In this document: in pieces, positions 12,401-23,799 of the stretch
Position numbering within the stretch: the first letter of the stretch is position 1
Layout of the letters: every line of letters starts with the position of its first letter
Assembly (NCBI RefSeq): GCF_025698545.1
Contig: NC_068569.1
Span: forward strand, 14,198,001-14,262,000
Direction of reading: 5' to 3'
DNA from: Gossypium raimondii
Lineage: Eukaryota > Streptophyta > Magnoliopsida > Malvales > Malvaceae
Length of the DNA: 64,000 nt
Program-made: the position numbers and the translations under genes
The notes under the pieces: generated by a model
What the model was told of the DNA's origin: nothing
Seen by the model: only the letters and a program-made list of their open reading frames with translations
The model's database searches: none

Positions 12401-14734
12401 AAAAACCCTTCAATGACTCATCAATTGAAATTTATACTCTAGGGTCCGAGCAGAAGAAACAATAAAGATTGGAAATAAATCATAGGTCTCACTTGCCAAA
12501 AGCAAGAGAAAGAAGAAAAATGGGTAAGATAACAAAGGCCAACAATTCAGGCATGCTTTGAACTCAACACTTACTAGGACCATGAGAATCTCTCTTTATG
12601 TCATTAAGGATACCTACAAAGTACACTGTAAATAGTATTCACTTTTTTCACATTCTGCTAAACAAAATTTTGATGCACTGTTTCTTTCTTTGAAGAATGA
12701 TAATTGACAACTGACATGGGTAGGTACTTTTGCTTTTAATTTGCTAGAGCCTGCAGTTCATGTAACATAATTTAACCAGTACAAGATGCGAAGACAGTCC
12801 TCAAGAATTTTACCTTTCTACTACCTCAATCCATATTTACAACCAAACAAGAGAACACCAACACAGGAAAATGACAGATAAAGAGAGCAGTAAAAAGTCT
12901 TCACTAACTGAAAGTAAGTTCAGAATTTTAGAGGAAGATTACCAGGATTAGGAAAAAATCTTCTACGATCATAAGCACAAGGCAAGAAAAGGGCATTCTC
13001 CGGATTGAATATAGCTTGGCATACCAATAAAAACCACTCCCTCAGTACACCAGGGCCAGTGGCTTCTTCATTTTTGAATTCCATGAATAGACCAGCATGA
13101 AGTGATTCAGGGTCCACACGAGCAATGTATTCAAATGATTCTGCCAATAACTGAGACCTGTCAATCAGCATCTCATGCAATTCCTCATAGTCATCTTTTA
13201 CCTCAGGAAACATCATCATGACCAAATGCCTCCTGGATTCAAAATCAGTGACATCCTTGTGCTCAAGTAGCCATTGATTATCATCATCTCGCCTGGAGAA
13301 TCTAATTATTAAGGCACACAAAGAAGCCTTCATATTCCTCAAAACCATCCAAAACTTTTCTTCAGCACCTTGATAAAGTTTTGAGATACCATTTAGTTCC
13401 TTCAAAATGGAAAGATACTGGGACCACCCTGAATGAACAAATTCATCGCCATTGCTTCCTCTTGCCACAAGGATTTCCTCCACTCTGATAAGGCAATTTT
13501 TCATTTTATGCAACAATTTATCAAATATGAGATGAAGATTCCTAATCTCATCCCTATAGAGAGGATGGTAATCAATTGATATCGGAATTCGGGATTCCAC
13601 CTGCTCAATAATGGCAGACCTCAAAGGGTTCAAGAAAGCTACGAATTCCCGGAAATGACTCGATGACGGTCCCTCACTAGTGGTTGAATACAAACTAGAA
13701 TCCAACTCCTCAGATAAATGACTAACCAACTCATTAAAAAAGGGGAAAATCTCCTGCACAGTAAAGCCTTTAACCTTCGTCCGCATTAAACCCATAGAAC
13801 TGCTAACACTTTCAAGCAACACGCTCAGTGTACTCCGACACCAAGCATACAAACTATCCTCATTAACAACCTTCCGTAGTAACTTGCAAAACTCTAATGC
13901 TATTGGTGCACAATAAGAATGCAGCTCTTTTGGTAAGTCCATCCTACATGATGTTAAGAAATCTCTTATTGAACTATTAGCACACTGCTTATTACCGTCA
14001 ATAGGAGAAATATAAAGCATTACCAAAGCGGCAGGAGCCGAAGATACCATAAATATCTGCAAGTCAGCAGAAGCAACCTTGCCGTTGTCCTTGTGAGCAA
14101 TTGTGAAGAATTTGTCCAAGCAACCTTTGATGCTTTGGGTTGGGGAATGGACCGTTTCTCCTCGGCAAAGGGAGGAAATAAGGGAGACCAAGTCGTCCAT
14201 GACTTGCCAGGTTTGCGGGTGGTCAGTGGACCGCATACGGCCGACGAGTTGGAGACCGGCATCGTTTTCGATGTGGCAGTCTGCTAGGGATTGTTCCCAC
14301 TGTAGCTGCTTCCCATGATAAATTAACCGTTGTTCGAATACTGGAATTCCTGTCATCACATGAATCCGTTCGTGTAGGGATTTCACGGTGTCCTCCGAAT
14401 TAGCCGTGACTACCATGGTCTTGCCCCCCGAGAACATCCGGACAAAGAATTGGAGGCGTGTGGAGGAACAAGAGGCGGAAGACGACGAAGCATCAGAAGA
14501 GGAAGGGCGGCAATCGATGTGGGAAGGAGGGAAGGCGAAAGGTGGGGCTTTGGACACGGCTGCGATCGGGTGATGGTGGTCGTCTTTTCGCATTCTAACA
14601 GGGACTAAGGGAGCCTCGAAGTCTTGGTCGCCGTCGAAAGCAAGGGCATAATCGTCGAACTTGCGCTTGGAGGAAAGGCGATGGTCGTAGCCGTTGGAGA
14701 ATTGATCAACGGCGGGGGATGGGAAGAGAGACAT
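9414..14734 (-). CDS. UPL5: E3 ubiquitin-protein ligase UPL5-like (HECT)
   Basis: HECT-type E3 ligase. It accepts ubiquitin from an E2 on a catalytic Cys and passes it to substrates; Arabidopsis UPL5 acts on WRKY53 in leaf senescence (family knowledge). Exons on the minus strand are 14734-12943, 10874-10285 and 9677-9414, joined at GT-AG sites in phase, giving 881 residues (the Arabidopsis protein is of similar length). Residues ~93-168 are a ubiquitin-like domain; a Ser-rich stretch precedes it. The HECT domain occupies the C-terminal third; exon 1 ends in FFPNP and exon 2 continues ASRMDPLHLEYFSF. The catalytic Cys is in LPSSHTCF, near residue 847, and the protein ends CSFGTW. The first in-frame ATG is at 14734; upstream in-frame sequence has no ATG. 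Intron 1 is 2.07 kb and contains a tandem triplication. A Pack-MULE ends 260 bp upstream. Confidence 0.95.
11581..12639. repeat. three tandem copies of a 355-bp unit in UPL5 intron 1
   Basis: The unit begins GTAAAGTGAAATACAAAGCC at 11581, 11936 and 12291 and runs to about 12639, giving nearly three full copies. Copies 2 and 3 are almost identical and copy 1 differs at a few sites (for example CTCGAGGG versus CTCTAGGG), so the second duplication looks recent. A shorter direct duplication (about 60 bp, CTCAACTCAAAACTCAAGCT) lies just upstream at 11315-11405. Confidence 0.95.
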
Positions 14735-14993
14735 TGGAGGGTAGAGAGCCCCCAGCCTGCTATGGTTGGGGGGAAGCAGATAATCAAGAAGCCGACACAA
14801 ACATCAAAAAAGAACAAACAAAAGCTTGAAATTGGAAAACCCCTCAAAGGAATAGAGATGGAAAACCCTATAGAAAATACAAAATATAAGGAAATAACTT
14901 GTAGGCAAAGGATCCAAGTTTTACACACTCGCGCGAGGCCTGTGGTGTCGTCACCTAAGCAGCGCAACAAACACTATCAACTAATAAATCTTA

Positions 14994-15592
14994 GGACAAT
15001 TTACCAAAAAAAGCATTTTTTTTTAAATTATCAAAATGAACCTGGGCAAATGATTACTAGAAGAGACACCAACACTGGATGAACTTTGGACACTCGGAAT
15101 CATCTAACAATTATGCAGAACAGCAGCCGTCTTTCTTCACAGCTGAAACATCATCCCCAGAGCCGACATTGATGGTTTGTCTCTTGGGCAATGTTGTTTG
15201 ATCATTCCCTCATTCGAGTACTTTTTGACTGGTCACATGATGTATTTGAGTTAATACTTCAGTGAATGCATGCTCAACATTTGTAGATTCAATGGCAGAT
15301 GTTTCCATAAAGAAGCGCGTACATATGGGTGCGACTTATCTGTTTATTTTTTTCTCCAAAACCCTAAAAATCCAAAAACCCTAAACTCAAAAATCCAAAA
15401 ACCTACAAGTTAGGAAATCATAGCTACGTCAGCGCGCTTTGTTGACGTGGCCGCGATTCCCTGGCACGTCCCCTAACATCGAGCTGACGTGGACGCGATT
15501 TGCCGAAAAATGGCCCATTCCGGTAAATAATAAAATATCGGGCCCATTTCGGTAAATTTATAAAAAATTAAGCTTTTATTGGTAAATCAGCC
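14994..15592. mobile_element. Pack-MULE-like element with a captured RABA fragment
   Basis: The ends match as diverged inverted repeats: GGACAATTTACCAAAAAAAG on the left, and GGCTGATTTACCAATAAAAG when the right end is reversed. A perfect 9-bp target duplication TAAATCTTA lies at 14985-14993 and 15593-15601, typical of Mutator-like elements. The right half has MULE-like subterminal CCGGTAAAT / GACGTGG motifs also seen in the 5.5 kb element at 34284. The left half holds a gene fragment annotated separately. Confidence 0.85.
15111..15314 (-). pseudogene. captured 3' fragment of a RABA-type Rab GTPase gene
   Basis: On the minus strand 15314-15111 encodes 66 residues matching the C-terminal third of a RABA (Rab11-type) GTPase. 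It opens [17 protein letters not shown] (the G5 ETSA motif), then LTQIHHV, a variable linker, and the tail KKDGCCSA with a prenylation Cys pair before a TAA stop. One in-frame TGA interrupts it at the linker. It has no start, no P-loop and no switch regions, so it is not a gene by itself. It lies wholly inside the Pack-MULE and is oriented like UPL5, about 380-580 bp upstream of the UPL5 ATG. Confidence 0.85.
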
Positions 15593-15601
15593 TAAATCTT
15601 A

Positions 15602-17095
15602 TGCTATTTTTTTATTTAATTTTCGTATTTACCTATTTTCTGTCCATCAGTATATATTTATACTTATATTAAGTTTTGACTATGTTAATATCATGAATTA
15701 ATAGACATTAATTTAATTAAAAAATTATTAAAATATTTCTATACATAAAATAATATATATTATTATGAGGGTGTTTTTCTTTTATATTTTTATTTAAATT
15801 TTATATTAATATTAAGTCCTAAACTATGTTGGTATCACGAGTTAACATACACTAGTTACATTGAAAAATTACTAAAATATATTATATATATAAACCGAGA
15901 GATATATTATCATGAGGGTGTTTTTATCTTTTGTATTTTTTTATAAATCTATACTTATATTAAGTCTTAAACGTGTTGATATCACAAGTTAATATACACT
16001 AATGCAAGTTTAAGGGATAAAAGAGACGAAAAACTAAATGGAGGGTTAATATGACTTTTTGTAATGTTAGAGTGCAAAAAATCATTATGTCAAAAATTGC
16101 TAATAATAATGTAACTTTAATGTAATTTATTCTTTTTATAATAGTAAAAACTAAATTAATCTATTTAATAGTAAAAATATTAATTTAATTTAATCGCTAT
16201 AATATAGTGACCTACTAGATCTATTTATTGTTGGATTAATGTGCAATAGACTTGATCATGGTTGATTCAGATTCAGGTCTAGCCGATGTAAAATTTTAGG
16301 TCAATTTTCTAGGTTTAAGATCGACTCGACCCGAAAAATGGGTTTAAAATTTTGTCTAAATCCAACTCAGCTTAAAAATACTAAACCCGAGCCCGACTCA
16401 GCCCGCCCTTATTAACTTTATAGATATTTTTATATAAAATAAATTTTAAAAATATAATACATCAAGTACATTAAAAATATTAAAATAAATACTTTTCAAT
16501 AAATTAAAAAATATTTTTATACTTAATTAATAATAAAACAAGAGTTATACAATATCCAAACAATAACAACAAAATAATAATATAATAACAAAATGGTAAC
16601 AAAACAATAACAATAAAAATGTTTAAATTGATTCGGATTGGACCTGGGCCAAAAAAGCCTATCCAAAACCCAACTCGTTTAGAAAACAAACTTTATTTTT
16701 TATTAAAATTCAATTTTTTAACTTATATTTTTATCCAAATCTCCATTTTTTAAACGGATAATTCAAATAATGGTGCAGTCTGCAATCAAAGGGTTTGAAT
16801 TTCGGCTTCAATTCCATGTAAGGTCGCTTCTATATACATATTTAAACTTTGATTTCGTAATTTACTCGAAAAATTTAAAGTAAAACGTGAATGCATGTGA
16901 ATTGTGAAGGTGGAAACGGAGGTTTTCCTTCTTGGCTTTGCATGTGAACACGAAGAAGGTGGAAAATAAGCAAGGTTTTGCATTTTTCTTTTTCTTTTTT
17001 TGGTTCATTGCATTGCATGTGACCGTGACTACGAAGAAATTGGAAAATAACCGAGCACACTTACCTCAGTGCAACCTCCGACAACGACAATATTA
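15602..17095. other. AT-rich spacer with a degenerate GC-motif repeat
   Basis: No gene seen. About 16250-16690 carries CCCGACTCGACCCG-type motifs at one end and GGACCTGGGCC at the other, probably a degenerate relative of the GGGCC-rich hAT MITEs at 17657 and 37110, but ends and target duplication cannot be fixed. Short open frames on the minus strand here are low-complexity. Confidence 0.4.
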
Positions 17096-17104
17096 TTTTT
17101 TAAA

Positions 17105-17541
17105 GAGTTAACTACAAAAATATTTACTTTTCTTTGACTCAGATTATATTTTAGTCACTTATGTTTGATATGTTACGTTTTAGCCATTTACGTTAACGTT
17201 TTGTTGCGAAGTGGTCACTCTACCGTTAAACTTCGTTACAGTCTTACGTGGCAATCTAAGTGAGTTTTAAATGTCAACTTGGATGTCTAGTTGTTGGGAT
17301 GAAAATAGATTTTTAATTAAATAAATTTAATTTTGGTTGCCACGTAGGACATCCAAATTGACATTTAAAACTCATTTGGACTGCCACGTAGGACCACTAT
17401 TAGGGAGGTAACGGAACTTAACGGTAAAGTGACTACTTCGTAACAAAACGATGACATAAGTGACTAAAATGTAATATTTAAACATAAGTGACTAGAATGT
17501 AATCTGAGACAAACAAAAGTAACTATTTTTGTATTTTACTC
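17105..17541. mobile_element. fold-back MITE, MULE-type
   Basis: Long imperfect inverted repeats span most of the 437 bp. The left end reads GAGTTAACTACAAAAATA and the reversed right end GAGTAAAATACAAAAATA, followed on both sides by TTACTTTT...CTCAGATTA and later GTTACG/ACGTGGCA motifs. A perfect 9-bp target duplication TTTTTTAAA lies at 17096-17104 and 17542-17550, although it is low-complexity. Confidence 0.75.
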
Positions 17542-17656
17542 TTTTTTAAAATGCAATTTTAAAATTAAAAATGATTTTAATAGTCATCCGAATTAATGAA
17601 TTATTCTAAATCTAAACTCTCATAAGAATTAAAACAATTAATTAGAGTATTCAACC

Positions 17657-18072
17657 TAGACCTGTCCATGGGTCGGGCCGGGCCGAGCCCGGAAAAAAAT
17701 TCGGCCTGACTATTAGGCCCGGGCCCGGCCCGAAATATGGGCCTGAAATTTTACCCATGCCCGGTCCGGGAAAAAATAATAAGCCTGAGCCCGGCCCGGC
17801 CCGGTTTTTAATAAACACAAAAAAATATTTTAAAAATAAAAAATAAAAATATTTTTAAAGTATTTTAAAATTTAAAAATAAAAATAAAAAATATATATTT
17901 ATTATATTCGGGCCGGGCCGGGCCAAAAAAGTTGAGCCCGAGCCAGGCCCATTTTTTAAACGGGCCTCGTTTTTTTGCCTAAGCCCATATTTCGGGCCTA
18001 TATTTTTACCCGAACCCTCCCATATTTCGGACGGGCCGTCGGGCCGGGCCGCCTGGCCCATGGACAGGTCTA
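17657..18072. mobile_element. GGGCC-rich hAT MITE, copy 1
   Basis: Inverted ends TAGACCTGTCCATGGG and CCCATGGACAGGTCTA. A perfect 8-bp target duplication ATTCAACC lies at 17649-17656 and 18073-18080. Both ends are rich in GGGCCGGGCC motifs around an AT-rich core. It is the same family as the element at 37110, in opposite orientation. Confidence 0.9.
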
Positions 18073-18080
18073 ATTCAACC

Positions 18081-19041
18081 TCACTAAAATAAAAAGATTC
18101 ATTAATTATAATGATTATCAAAATCTATAACATATGTTAATTTCGATTTTCAAATTAAATTAATTTCCCCACAAGTTCTAGATGGATGATTCTAATGTAG
18201 ATTCTTTTTAAAAAATTTATAAATAAAATCGAAGTAAAATAAAAGTATATGTTAGAGCGATTAAAATATATATCATTGTGATTATAAACCTTAGAGTTAA
18301 GTATTATGAAAAAACAAAAAAAATATTATGTGGGCTTTAAGCAAATCTGTCTAGTTCACAAGTTTTGGAATCTAATATAATTATTGGTATTATCTTAAAA
18401 AATTAGTAGCATTATTTATCCATTTACCTCGTAATGATTTATAGTAGTAAAAATATCAAAATACTAATTTTCTTAGAAAAATACGAGGTCAACTGTTTCT
18501 TTGATATTTTTTTAATAGAAACTGAATAAACCTGTCAGTCAGAAAATCCACATCCAAATAGCCCCCACCATTATTCAACTTGGGTTTTGTGTACGTGTTG
18601 ATATAAGATTGGTTCTACTGAATCTGTGATGTTGTATAATCCTATGTGGGTCCGCAATCGAAGAGAACTAAACACTCAGCTCAGCTCAGCTGAGCTCAAC
18701 CCATGAGTAAAAAGAACGGCAATTAGTAACCAACCAACTGTTAGAGTGAGTGATTCATGTCTAAATAGCAAGTAATGATAATAAGCCGGGATGTCTTGGG
18801 AACAAAAGCCAAACCCCACCCGTATTCATCTATCATCATTGTAAAAAACAGTCCAACACAATAACGGAGAAGTGAGAACCTGAGACTGGATTTTATTTTA
18901 TTTCCCGAAAGAATAGGAATTTGTATATCGAAGCCAGGCGGTGCGACGAGCAGAGCCGTTGCGCGGAGGCTTCCGCAACCGGTTGCGCTATTTCACACCT
19001 CCACTGCCGCCAACGTCTGCGACAAGTCATCGCCTACCAAC
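18081..19041. other. spacer and 5' flank of the MO25-like gene
   Basis: AT-rich to about 18500, then more balanced. The stretch 18880-19041 is GC-richer and probably the 5' leader of the MO25-like gene. No clear TATA box is seen. Confidence 0.4.
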
Positions 19042-22000
19042 ATGAAAGGCCTCTTCAAATCAAAGCCGCGAACTCCCGTTGACATGGTCCGGCAAACGCG
19101 TGATCTCCTCATCTATGCTGATCGCTCCCCCGATAGTCGTGAATCCAAGCGCGAAGAGAAGGTTCTTTTCATCGAACTCCTTTATTTTTTTAGCACATTA
19201 ATTATTTCGATTTTTTTTTCTTTGTTGATCTGGAGCTTCCCCCCCCCCCCCCGGTTATTTTTGGAATCTAAATATTTTCGAGTTTTGGCCCCGATGAGAA
19301 TTCAATTGACGGGAGCTAGGGATTTTAGTTACTGCGGAATCAAATGTTTATTAATTTCTTTTATGTGGTTGATGTTTGGTGTGGATATTTACAGCTTGAG
19401 CAGTTGTTTGATTAACTGAAAGTAGCATAGCTTCAGCGTCTAATCCTTACGTTTGATCGTATTTTTTATTCAGATGGCAGAATTATGTAAAAACATAAGG
19501 GAATTGAAGTCTATTCTTTATGGAAATAGTGAATCTGAGCCAGTTTCTGAAGCTTGTGCACAACTAACTCAGGAGTTCTTTAGAGAGAACACACTGCGGC
19601 TTTTGATCACTTGTCTTCCTAAATTGAATTTAGAGGTAACACCAATTAACTGTTAGTTTATCCTAATTGTTACTTCTATGATAGATTGACAAGGTATCTC
19701 TTCCTTTAAAGGCGAGGAAAGATGCAACTCAAGTTGTTGCAAATTTGCAAAGGCAGCAAGTGCATTCGCGGTTGATTGCTTCTGATTACTTGGAGGCGAA
19801 CTTAGATCTAATGGATATTTTAATAGCAGGGTAAGTGGCACTCAACATTGGTTTGCAGAAGTTATGATTACTATTTTCACCATCTTCTGATTCTTAGATG
19901 TTGTTATTCAGTTATGAGAACACAGACATGGCTTTACATTATGGTGCAATGTTGAGAGAATGCATACGGCATCAGACTGTTGCAAGGTGAGCATAGCCAA
20001 CAAAGTTAATTCATTTTTTCATGATTTGGATTTGGTTCTCATCCTTTTAGTTGATATAATTGGACAACCCAAGCCATTCCTTTTGGTGTTGCACTTCAGA
20101 GGCAATCTGGCCTATTATTTACCTATGAATTATTTCCTTTTTATAACAAAACTTTTCATTTGATTTATTATTGTCTGTATGTGTGATGTTTCATTTGATC
20201 TACAGGCATGTTTTGGAATCAGAGCACATGAAGAAGTTTTATGACTATATACAACTTCCAAATTTTGACATTGCTGCTGATGCTGCTGCAACTTTTAAGG
20301 TTGAGTACTGCTGATTAAACTATGTTAAGATGATCACCTTTTTTTTTGTCAGTCTGATTGTTTCACTTCCAATCTGCATTCGTCCTTGGAATCTAGTTTC
20401 AGAACAACTAGTTTGCTGTAACTTTTAAAGTAGGAACTTGATTTGCTTTTCAATTTTAACATTTTCCCCTAAAATATAGGTTGTTTTATGTTGAGTCATT
20501 CTCTGCTTCTTTCATTGAGGGTTTTGAGTTATGTGGCTACTGCTATTCTCATGTAATATCTCATTTTCTTACAGGAGCTTCTGACAAGGCATAAATCCAC
20601 TGTAGCTGAATTTCTTTCCAAGAACTATGACTGGGTGAGTGTTACTCCTTCATTCTTGTAATCCTATAAGTTCTGAAGTTTTTATGTTGAATACTTGTCA
20701 TGGTACTTGAATAATTAGTTTTCCTCAAAACTATCAGTATCATTTTTTCTCTCTCCGATACTGTCAGCCCATATTTTTTCCAATTAGAATAATTGTATTT
20801 GCTGTTTCATATATGATTAGATATTTTTACACATGATTGAAAATTGTAGTGACACTACAATAGCTATATCAGTAGTCCCTGAATTTCTTCTTCATGCCCC
20901 TTTTTATGTTGAAAGTTTTCATTGATTACAGTTCAATAAACACCTTGCTTTTGGTTTCAGTTTTTTGCAGAATATAACTCAAAGTTGCTGGAATCTACCA
21001 ACTACATTACGAGAAGACAAGCTATTAAGGTATGACACTTCAGAAAGAAACAGTGAGCGTTCTAGTGGTTTTTTTTCAATCAAAACAAATGTGCTTTTAA
21101 ACATGCTTTATTCTCTGAAATTGATTGTTTCCTTGAGATGATTAAAGAGGTTATATAGATGGTCTAAGGTCTCAAGAGATGCCAACGACCTGACAGATAA
21201 ACTGGCGAATATGGGGTCTACAGAGCTCAAGATTTCATTGCATGGTGTTAGGATGTTTCTGTATTCTGTAGGATGCCAAGGTTTATGTTCAGTTCGTTTT
21301 ATCTATTTTGTACTGTTTTAAACCATATGTTCTTAGGCGGATTTATTAATGATATTCTGACTTAGCAAAAGAAAAAAAAGGAGTTTTTGAGAAGTATGAG
21401 GAGTACAAAAAATGTGTTATCCTTCTAGAATCTGAAACATCAATAGTTTGTTAAGATAATGATTACTAGAAGTGCTGCTTAAGATTTGATCACAACTCAA
21501 TCCAATTGAAGTTCCTTCGTTAAGTTGTCAAAATCATAGTAGAATGATGGCCAGTGTAATCATAGTAGAATGATGGCCAGTGTATCTCTAAAGATTTCGA
21601 AATCTGATGTGGCAGTGTTAATTCCTGTTTTATAATTTGTTGCTTAGGAGACCTTTATATCTTGCTTATTGTTTACTCTGTTCTCGTCTTATGTTACAGT
21701 TGTTGGGGGATATTTTGTTGGACCGCTCAAATTCAGCTGTCATGACTAGATACGTGAGCTCAAGGGATAATTTAAGGATTCTTATGAATCTTCTAAGGGT
21801 ATGATACTTACCCGGATTTCTTGATTTCATGTTTGATTATCCAGATGTTATTTTCTTGGTTTATTTTATTCTAACAATATAGTATATTCAACTTGGCTGT
21901 TGTACACATTTGACATGAGGGTTAAGTTGTCATTGACTATTGTCACAATGATAGGCATAAGTGTTATACTGGCTTATTGCTATTATCAGCACAGTAGCTG

Positions 22001-22577
22001 TAACCACTGAGATTTTCCTTGTTCAAGACTTCAAGTATTAAAACGCAGTTGTAATGTCTTTAAGTCTGATGTTATTATATGGAATAAATATAATAATAAA
22101 AAAAAAACTAGTCTTTAAGTTTGATGTTATTATATGGAACAAAATTCAAACACTAAACAGTGAATTCCTTTTCCGCAGGAATCAAGCAAGAGCATCCAAT
22201 TAGAAGCTTTTCATGTTTTCAAGGTGTGGTGTTAAATTTCTTTTCCACTTGGATCTCTTAGATAGTAGTTTGAAACATTCAATGGCTCACCATTTCCCTT
22301 GGTTATTTATATGTGTGGGTATGTTTCTACAGTTGTTTGCTGCGAATCAAAATAAGCCTCCAGATATCGTTAGCATACTGGTTGCAAATAAAAGCAAGCT
22401 TTTACGTTTGTTTGCTGATTTCAAGACTGATAAAGGTACAAAATGGTAACAAAACCTTTTTGCTTGTAAATTTTATGGTTGCCACTTTATTTATCGTTTC
22501 TTATTGGTTGACTTGCAGCTGATGAACAGTTTGAGGCGGATAAGGCTCAAGTTGTGAAAGAAATAGCTGCCCTTTAG
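19042..22577 (+). CDS. MO25/CAB39/Hym1-like scaffold protein
   Basis: MO25 is an ARM/HEAT-like scaffold that activates germinal-centre/STRAD-type kinases; plant members act in cell division and morphogenesis (family knowledge). Eleven exons join in phase: 19042-19161, 19474-19635, 19712-19830, 19912-19986, 20206-20299, 20575-20634, 20961-21029, 21700-21798, 22179-22223, 22333-22435 and 22519-22577. They encode 334 residues, about the usual length. The start is [12 protein letters not shown], the typical plant MO25 opening. Further signatures are ELKSILYG (exon 2), [15 protein letters not shown] (exon 4), [17 protein letters not shown] (exon 5), TNYITRRQA (exon 7) and [13 protein letters not shown] (exons 9-10). 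Intron 1 contains a run of 14 C. No broken motif is seen. Confidence 0.95.
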
Positions 22578-23686
22578 CTTTAAGACTGGCCTGGGCATAG
22601 TGATCTCTAGTGTACTGTATTCTTTCTATTTTTGGTTTTAATGTTATTAAAACAAGCTGACTGTGATTCACATAGTGATTTTTTGTAGGACGTATGTGCA
22701 ATATTATATTATATATTATATATATATGTAAAAGAGGCTCTTATTCTTAATCTTAGTTTATCATTATCTGTAATTAGCACTGGTTTGCATGGATAGCTAC
22801 ATAAGCGTTGTGTTTGCGGATGCAAAAAGACGAATGGGCTGGTTTCTTGGGTTGGGAGAATAAGGCAGGCAGTGAGAAGAAAGAGGTTGTGGGAAGCTTC
22901 GCAGGGAGGACCATTTCCGGTTGATTAGCCTGTGCTCTAAGCTATTTACTACTAGTATTTCTGGAGGTGGGTGGAGCAGATTAATATTTTCATGGATTTG
23001 GGCCTCGCAAATTCACAAAGTCATGTGATCACGAGATGTGAAACTTTTGGAATCACCATCGAATTCAAGCGAGGAGCTTTTGGCAGCACATTGGCATATT
23101 CCATGGATATTCTTATGACAAGGACACGACTGGTCTGGACTAGAATAACCTCCATTATTCGAAGTTGCCTCTCCACTTGCTTTCGCTGGTGTTAACAATA
23201 AATGCATATTTTAGGTAAATTCTTCAAAGCAAAGTGAGAAGAATCCCTCGTTCTGCTTTTTCTTTACCACCCATCCCGTCTAACATAAGAGCACTATCTA
23301 TCATATCTAATCTGAATTAATCTTTTTAGTCCTAACAAACAATTATAATAGGATCCATTTTCCTGAGTGATAATATCCCTAACTGGTAACTGAATTAATA
23401 TATGCCATAATTAAAGTGTGAATTAGTTTGGCCTAAAATCATATATAATAATGAAAAAAAAAAAAACAACAAACAAACCTCACCACCGAACATCATTGTT
23501 GTATCTCACCTGCAAAATGCAAATTGCTGTGTATATCCCCACGCTAGGAAGGAAAGTTTAGCGGGTGGGATTTTTATTTAAAACATGGATGGCATAATAA
23601 ACTTAAGTCCTAAAGCGAAAGGAAAGAAAATTTTAGAGAAGAAGAGAATACAAGGGCATTTTGTTTCTCCAGTAAAATTATTGTGT
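22578..23686. other. 3' flank and spacer
   Basis: 3' untranslated region of the MO25-like gene, then unremarkable sequence. A 74-residue open frame at 22971-23195 has no recognisable domain and a similar-sized frame lies antisense to it, so I do not call it a gene. Confidence 0.4.
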
Positions 23687-23694
23687 TATATAAA
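23687..23694 (+). promoter_or_regulatory. TATA box of the inositol monophosphatase gene
   Basis: TATATAAA lies 106 bp before the ATG at 23800, with a short leader that allows a normal 5' UTR. Confidence 0.5.
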
Positions 23695-23799
23695 CTTAAA
23701 ACTCATGGTCTCTTTTTGCTTGCCGCTTGCTACGTGAAAAGCTCCCAATAAAATCATCCATCAATTTTCCTAACACGTTCTCTTGCCAAACGATTAAGC

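Noticed and set aside
14735-14800. Longer UPL5 N-terminus starting upstream at 14800.
   Set aside because: The upstream in-frame start there is TTG, not ATG; the first ATG is at 14734 and gives a normal-looking start.
22971-23195. 74-residue open frame after the MO25-like gene.
   Set aside because: No domain, no promoter signals, and an open frame of similar size lies antisense to it.
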